A stretch of 64,000 bases of DNA, taken from positions 2,267,318 to 2,331,317 of the forward strand of contig NC_058163.1 of the NCBI RefSeq assembly GCF_020080835.1, in the 5' to 3' direction. Position numbers and translations under genes: made by a program. This document shows, piece after piece, positions 58,945 to 64,000 of the stretch (its first letter is position 1; every line of letters begins with the position of its first letter). Below the pieces are notes generated by a model, which was not told where the DNA came from, did not search any database, and saw only the letters and a list, made by a program, of their open reading frames with translations. The stretch comes from Cotesia glomerata (lineage: Eukaryota; Arthropoda; Insecta; Hymenoptera; Braconidae).

Positions 58945-61900
58945 ATGGAAGTTAAAACCGGAATCAAGGAACTAGATGACAAAATATGTGAGTGGTTAAA
59001 TTTTAACAAGAATCCAGAAGCTAAAAATGAAGTCCTGGAGCTTGTGTCTCAAGGAGATGTTAAATTACTCAGTAAATTATTTTTACAACGATTGGAGTTT
59101 GGTACTGCGGGACTTAGAGGTAGAATGGGCCCGGGGTACAATCAGATGAATGAAGTTGTGATTATTCAGACAGGCCAAGGGTTGATGAAGTACTTGAAAG
59201 GTTCTGTAGATGATTTAGAGGAAAAAGGAGTGATTATTGGATATGATGGACGCTACAACAGCAAAAGGTATAATAAAAAAAAAATATTTTTATTTAATAA
59301 GGTAAAAGCTCCAATTATTGACAGGGGGCTAAAAATTGACACCTTGAATTTTTAAATATATTCAATCTGTAATAAGAATAACTATATAAATTTTTATTAA
59401 TTAAAAAATTGAAAAAAATTACTCAGTTCAAAATATTAATTATTAAAAAAAAATAAAAGCACCAGATCAAACCACGAACGTTTATTTTCTCAACAACTTT
59501 GATTAGAAAAGCATTTTTTTAAAATGCTGTTTAAATTAATTTCTTCGTCTAATATGATTTTTTTTTTTTTAATTAACAATATATGAAAAATTTATAAAAT
59601 TGAATAATCGAAATTAATTGTTTCCTTTATAATATTTAAATAATGGGTGTCAATAACTAGTTGATAATTTTTAAGTTGAATCTCATATTGACAGCCATTC
59701 GACAGCGCTATCACGCCTTTTTTTTACTTTAACCTAAAAAATTAACTGTAAGAGTTTGAACTCTTCTAATTCAATAAATTATTTTTAAATTAATTTTTAT
59801 ATTTTTAAAATTAATCAATCATTTATGGAAATCATTATTAATAAACTTTAATAAAATTGATTACTTAATAATAAGTTTCGATAAATAAGAATAAGCAGAT
59901 GATTCTAGGCATGCGCAGTATAGGTGTCAATAATTGGGGCTAAGGTATGTCAATAATTAGATCAATCAGTTTTTTAACCTGCCAACAATTGGTGTATCCG
60001 GATAATCTATTTAAGTATTTAAAATTGATTAGTAAATATCAGTGATTATCATTTAAAAAAAAGAAATTGATTAGTAAAAACATTACTTGAGACATTACCT
60101 CAAACAAAATTCAACGATATTGATTTGATTGCTTAAAAAAAATCAAACCATAACTTTGTCTCTTATAGTTTCAATAATTGGAGCTTTTACCTTAATTATT
60201 TTATTAAGCGAAAAAAAAAATTTTTTTGACACAAGAAATTTTACTTATTGCAAAAATTAATTCTCTTGCTTTAAGAAATACGTATCTTGATCCAAGAAAA
60301 TTTATTTAAATCAAGAAAATCTTGTTTTGAGAAAATTCAGCCTTGAAGCTCCAAAAAATTTAGTTCTTGATAGAAGTAAATTTTCTTGTCTTGAGAAAAT
60401 TTCTCTCTTGCTCCAAAAAATTAAATATAAAAATAGAAGTAAATTTTCATTAATATTTTAATTGATTAAAATGTCAAATAGGAAGATCAAATAATATTTC
60501 ATCATTTTTTTTCATTCGATATGTATAATTGCACGCTAAAATAATATAAAATGGGTATCAAATATTCTCGAGAAAAATTTTCTCAAGGTGTGAAAATTTT
60601 TTTCTCAGCGGAAGTAGGTGGCGCTGCTTCCCTAAAGTATCTAAAAATCTTGATCAAATATAAAAATTTATTGTATCAAGTATTTATGATAATTTGAATT
60701 AAGAAAAAATGACTTCCACAAGAATAGAATTTAAAGAAAAATTTTAACTTCGGCCCACACAACTTCAGTCTTTCTTCAGGCACCCGACAAATTTTCTTGA
60801 GCCAAGAATTTTGTTCTCCAGTCAAGAAATTTTTCTTTCTGTGTAGGTTTGCTGAGCTTACCGCAGCGATATTTATTTCTAATAAAATCCGAGTGTACTT
60901 GTACTCAAAGGTATGTCCAACGCCATACATACCCTTTGGAGTCCAGAAGTACAAATGCGCTGCGGGAATAATGATTACGGCTTCGCATAACCCGAAGGAT
61001 GACAACGGGTACAAAGTCTATTGGGAGAACGGCACGCAAATAATTTCTCCTCATGATAAAGGAATTTCTAAGTACATTCTCCAGAATCTGGAGCCTGCTG
61101 AGGAAGCATGGATTACGAGTGGAATTTATTCCTCTCGACTGTACAAAGACCCGTTGGATGAGGTAATGTCTTCCTACAACAAATTGATCAAAGATGACAC
61201 TATTTACCCGGAGGTTAATGGAAGTACTAGTTTAATTTTTACTTACACCGCCATGCACGGAGTCGGGTACGAATATATGTGTGAAGCGTTCACAGCTGCC
61301 AATTTTAAGGTAATTTTTTTTTTTTTATTTAACTATAATAGTTTTGTTTATAAAATATATTATAATCTATATTATTATGAGAATATGAAAAATTTTATGG
61401 CTAGTGTATTTATATGATCAAATGGGTTATTATGGTTAAATTTGGTATCTTGACCTGAAGTTGTGCCTTTTCAAGGTTTCACATCATTCTCAACAATATT
61501 CAATTTATGATAATAAGTATTTAGGTAACATTCGAAAATGCTCTATCTCTAGATACATAACTAAGAAATGACCTATTATTTTGTGAACTATTGACATTTT
61601 TAAAGATATAAGCTCATCCCGATGTTACACTCATCAAGACCTTTCATTTGAATACCCACATCAATTTTTCATATATTTATATATATTATATGAGTGATTC
61701 TCTGTAAGGAGGTCTTAAATCTGTATAAAATTGTCCGACCAAATTATTTTTGATTTTATTAGAAAAAATTAGAAAAACGGTAGACCCTGAAGGCCATCCG
61801 TGCAACTTCCCGCTAACTCCATACCTAGGAGCATAAAACTGCACTAATGACGTTTTTGAGCTCTTCGAGCTCAAAAATACAATTTATGTGTTATTTTGAG

Positions 61901-63818
61901 CTCTTCGAGCTCAAAAGTCTGATAGAAGTATCATAAAACAATATTTTTTTAATTTTCAAACCGCACTAACTTTTAAATGAATCAACCGATTTTCACGCGG
62001 TTGGCAGTATTTGACGCAATTTTTTTAGTTTCATGAAGAATCTTCAAGTTTGAATTGATAAAACTAGGAAATTTGGAGTAATTAAAAAAAAAACACTTTT
62101 TTTGGTTTTCTTTCGTTCATGATATTTCTTGAACAAATTGACCAATTTTGACCGGCTTGACTGCGATCGACGTAATTTTTTCATGCTAATAGCTGATTAG
62201 TTTTTGAAATCGATCAGTGCAGCCGTTTAAAAGTTATTCCAAAAAATGTCGGAGTTATGTTAAAAAAACACTTATTTCCAAATATTTTATCGAGGATATC
62301 TCTCGAACCAATCAACCGATTTCCACGTTTTTGGCAGCGATCGACGCAGCTTTTCAAGCTCTGAAATTATTCTATATCATCAAAAACGATCCGAGAAGAA
62401 ATGACGAAGTTATGTCAAAAAAACACTTTTTTCGGTTTTCTTTCGTTCACGATATCTCTCGAACGAATCAACCGATTTTGACCGGATTAGCGACGATCGG
62501 CGTGGTTTTTCAAGCTTAAGGGCGGATTAGTTTTTGAAGTTGATCGATAGAGCCGTTTAAAAGATATTCCAAAAAAACCACTTTCAAAAATGATTTTTTT
62601 CTTATTTTTTTGAGATTTTTCAAAATTTCTCAAAATCATGCATTTTTTATATATTTTTCATATATAATATATATAAATATTTGAAAAATTGATGTGGGTA
62701 CTCAAATGAAAGCTCTTGATGAGTATAACATCGGGATGAGCTTATATCTTTAAAAACGTAAATATTAAAAAAAGTACAGTGCAATTTAACAAAAGTAATT
62801 ATTTAATGAAGCAAAACTTTACTTATTTATAGTTCATAAGTCACGGCAGTCACATAGTGACTGCAAGGTTGCTAGTTGATTTATTATAAAAATTTAATGA
62901 ATTTTTTGTCTGCTAATTTCAGTATAATTAATTTTAAAATAATTATATTTCACTTTTTAGAAATTTGTAGCAGTGGAAGAACAAAAATTACCCGATCCCG
63001 ATTTTCCAACTGTTAAATTTCCAAATCCAGAGGAAGGAAAGAGTGCATTAGATTTAAGTATTAAGACTGCTGAGGCCAATGAGTCCAGTGTGATACTCGC
63101 CAATGATCCTGACGCTGATCGATTGGCTTGCGCTGTTAAAAAAGACACGTAATTAATTTTATTTATTTAATTAGAATTAGAATAAATTTTATTAAAATTT
63201 ATTAAAATTAGAATTTTAATAAATTTTTAGTGAAGATTGGCATGTATTTACCGGAAACGAACTAGGAGCTCTTCTAGGCTGGTGGATGTTACATCGATAC
63301 CGTGTAAAATTCCCAGACAAAAATATATCCGACACATACATGATGGCTTCCACAGTTTCTAGTAAAATTCTTGCCTCTATGGCTAAAAAAGAAGGCTTTA
63401 AATTTGAGGAAACTTTGACGGGATTTAAATGGATGGGAAACAGAACTTATGAATTGAAAAAAATTAACAAGCAAGTGTTGTTTGCCTTCGAAGAGGCCAT
63501 TGGATTCATGTGTGGCGATAATGTCCTAGATAAGGATGGAATTTCTGCTGGAGTTCGTGTTGCTGAGTTGGCTGCTTATCTTGAGACTATGGGATTCACT
63601 TTGTTGGATAAATTAAATGAGATTTTTACAGAGTAATCCTTATTTTCATTTTTTTTTTCTTTAGAAAAAAATAGTATTAACTAATAATAATTATCATTAT
63701 TTTTTTTTATAGATATGGTAGACATATTAATGACAATTCTTATTGGATTTGTCATGAGCAAGAAATAATTAAAAAAATTTTTGAACGTTTGAGAAATTTT
63801 GAGGGCAAGCCTAACACT
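58945..63818 (+). CDS. PGM2: Phosphoglucomutase/phosphopentomutase PGM2-type, 3' end outside window
   Basis: Exons 58945-59267, 60847-61309, 62961-63148, 63231-63632 and 63713-63818 join in frame for 494 codons; about 100 more are expected to the right, since the family is near 600 aa. The alpha-D-phosphohexomutase landmarks are all present: FGTAGLRG near residue 52, catalytic-serine loop TASHNP (Ser about 154), metal loop DPDADR (about 311-316), sugar-binding FEEAIGF (about 411-417) and the PGM2-like YGRHINDNSYWICHEQE. These enzymes convert ribose-1-P/5-P, deoxyribose phosphates and glucose-1-P/6-P in the cytosol. WKLD-type features of classical PGM1 are absent and the spacing fits PGM2. Intron 1 contains two transposable elements, one abutting the exon 2 acceptor; intron 2 contains a Helitron-like copy. 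Exon 5 ends at ACT before GTAAGT in phase 0. Confidence 0.94.
59300..60192 (+). mobile_element. TA-flanked AGGTAAAAGC element, monomer in PGM2 intron 1
   Basis: It starts AGGTAAAAGCTCCAATTATT and ends ATTGGAGCTTTTACCT, flanked by TA at 59298-59299 and 60193-60194. The interior matches the 0.92-kb units at 29.4 and 49.1 kb, including the word GGCATGCGCAGTATAGGTGT. It lies 32 bp after the exon 1 donor and extends an apparent short open frame past that exon, which is not coding. Confidence 0.8.
60200..60843. mobile_element. CACAGAAAGAAA element, copy 2, abutting PGM2 exon 2
   Basis: Reverse orientation relative to 55198-55893, matching it from GAAAAAAAAAATTTTTTTGA to the terminal AAATTTTTCTTTCTGTG. 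The distal TIR is missing, cut off close to the neighbouring TA-flanked element. The intact terminus ends at 60843, immediately before TAG and the first base of exon 2 (60847). A 112-codon minus-strand frame here overlaps the exon and is not a gene. Confidence 0.7.
61385..62875 (+). mobile_element. Helitron-like element in PGM2 intron 2, with internal insert
   Basis: The 5' part (61.4-61.69 kb) matches 37.08-37.4 kb. The 3' part (62.64-62.875 kb) ends in a perfect stem GCAGTCAC-ATA-GTGACTGC at 62846-62864, AAGGTTG, CTAG to 62875, then T. About 950 bp of unrelated, GC-richer sequence separates the two parts and interrupts one palindromic sub-unit. The element ends about 85 bp before exon 3. 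Confidence 0.78.
61690..62640. repeat. Insert with degenerate tandem units and GAGCTC palindromes
   Basis: Two copies of TTTTGAGCTCTTCGAGCTCAA-type palindromes (about 61853 and 61893). Then three degenerate units of roughly 160-190 bp marked by TCGTTCATGATATTTCTTGA, ACCGATTTTGACCGG, GCGATCGACGTAATTTTT and GCCGTTTAAAAGTTATTCCA (starting about 62100, 62280, 62440). The base composition is richer than its host intron. No protein is recognised; a 100-codon frame at 62217-62519 follows the tandem units. Confidence 0.55.
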
Positions 63819-64000
63819 GTAAGTTATATTTTTTAATTCTATCTTTATTATTTTTAATGTTTAAAAATTTGATGAAGTAATTACCGAATGAAAAATTAAA
63901 AGGTAGTGATAAAAATTACACTGAAAAGAATTAAAAAAAAAAATAAATGATAATTAATTTAACAGATATCTATTTTATTTAGAGGATTAGAAAAAATTTT

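Noticed and set aside
60676..61014. 112-codon minus-strand frame
   Set aside because: Overlaps PGM2 exon 2 and a transposon end; no motif.

Overview
The window is insect nuclear DNA. It is very AT-rich, the genes are broken by short GT-AG introns, and much of the rest is small non-autonomous transposons. The gene set (Rab3GAP regulatory subunit, an insect-type acylphosphatase, the arthropod synaptic family Fuseless, a StarD10-like lipid-transfer protein, and a PGM2-type phosphohexo/pentomutase) together with the composition and repeat style suggests a hymenopteran, perhaps a parasitoid wasp. That taxonomic guess is inference. I saw no tRNA, rRNA, CRISPR or prokaryotic features.

Layout. 1-12.3 kb holds no gene I can support: Helitron-like palindromic repeats (1-990, 4.86-5.89, 7.47-8.36 kb), a TIR family with arrays of TTAATAAATATT-type words (2.67-4.19, 9.17-9.81 kb) and degenerate AT-rich repeats (10.3-12.3 kb). 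12.3-22.3 kb is RAB3GAP2 (+), seven coding exons with a GC-rich NRF-1/YY1-type promoter. 22.6-24.3 kb is a three-exon acylphosphatase (-), tail to tail with RAB3GAP2. 24.99-25.32 kb is a solo LTR with a 5-bp target duplication. 29.15-47.46 kb is a Fuseless-family locus (-). Exons at 29.2, 31.5, 36.4 and 38.8-39.4 kb form a complete 412-aa eight-pass membrane protein. A second cluster at 43.6-47.5 kb codes only for a diverged N-terminal half and ends in the same splice phase, so it may be an alternative 5' half of one gene or a broken tandem duplicate. 53.4-57.9 kb is StarD10-like (-) and 58.9-63.8 kb is PGM2-like (+, running off the right edge). These last two are head to head over a roughly 1-kb promoter with three NRF-1-like palindromes spaced exactly 30 bp apart.

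Mobile DNA. The main families are: (1) Helitron-like elements with a GCAGTCAC-loop-GTGACTGC hairpin and a CTAG/T 3' end; (2) TA-flanked elements beginning AGGTAAAAGCCCCAATTATTGAC, found as monomers, as a 140-bp hairpin, and as a 1.8-kb dimer on each side of most of the Fuseless locus in opposite orientations; (3) ACTGATAGAAGGATTTATTAA TIR elements; (4) a CACAGAAAGAAA element, one copy of which abuts a PGM2 exon and seems to supply its splice-acceptor tract; (5) single copies of a 203-bp Mutator-like TIR element and a 757-bp CACGG element. No single operon-like pathway links the genes. Two act in presynaptic or vesicle traffic (RAB3GAP2, Fuseless) and two in lipid or sugar-phosphate metabolism.
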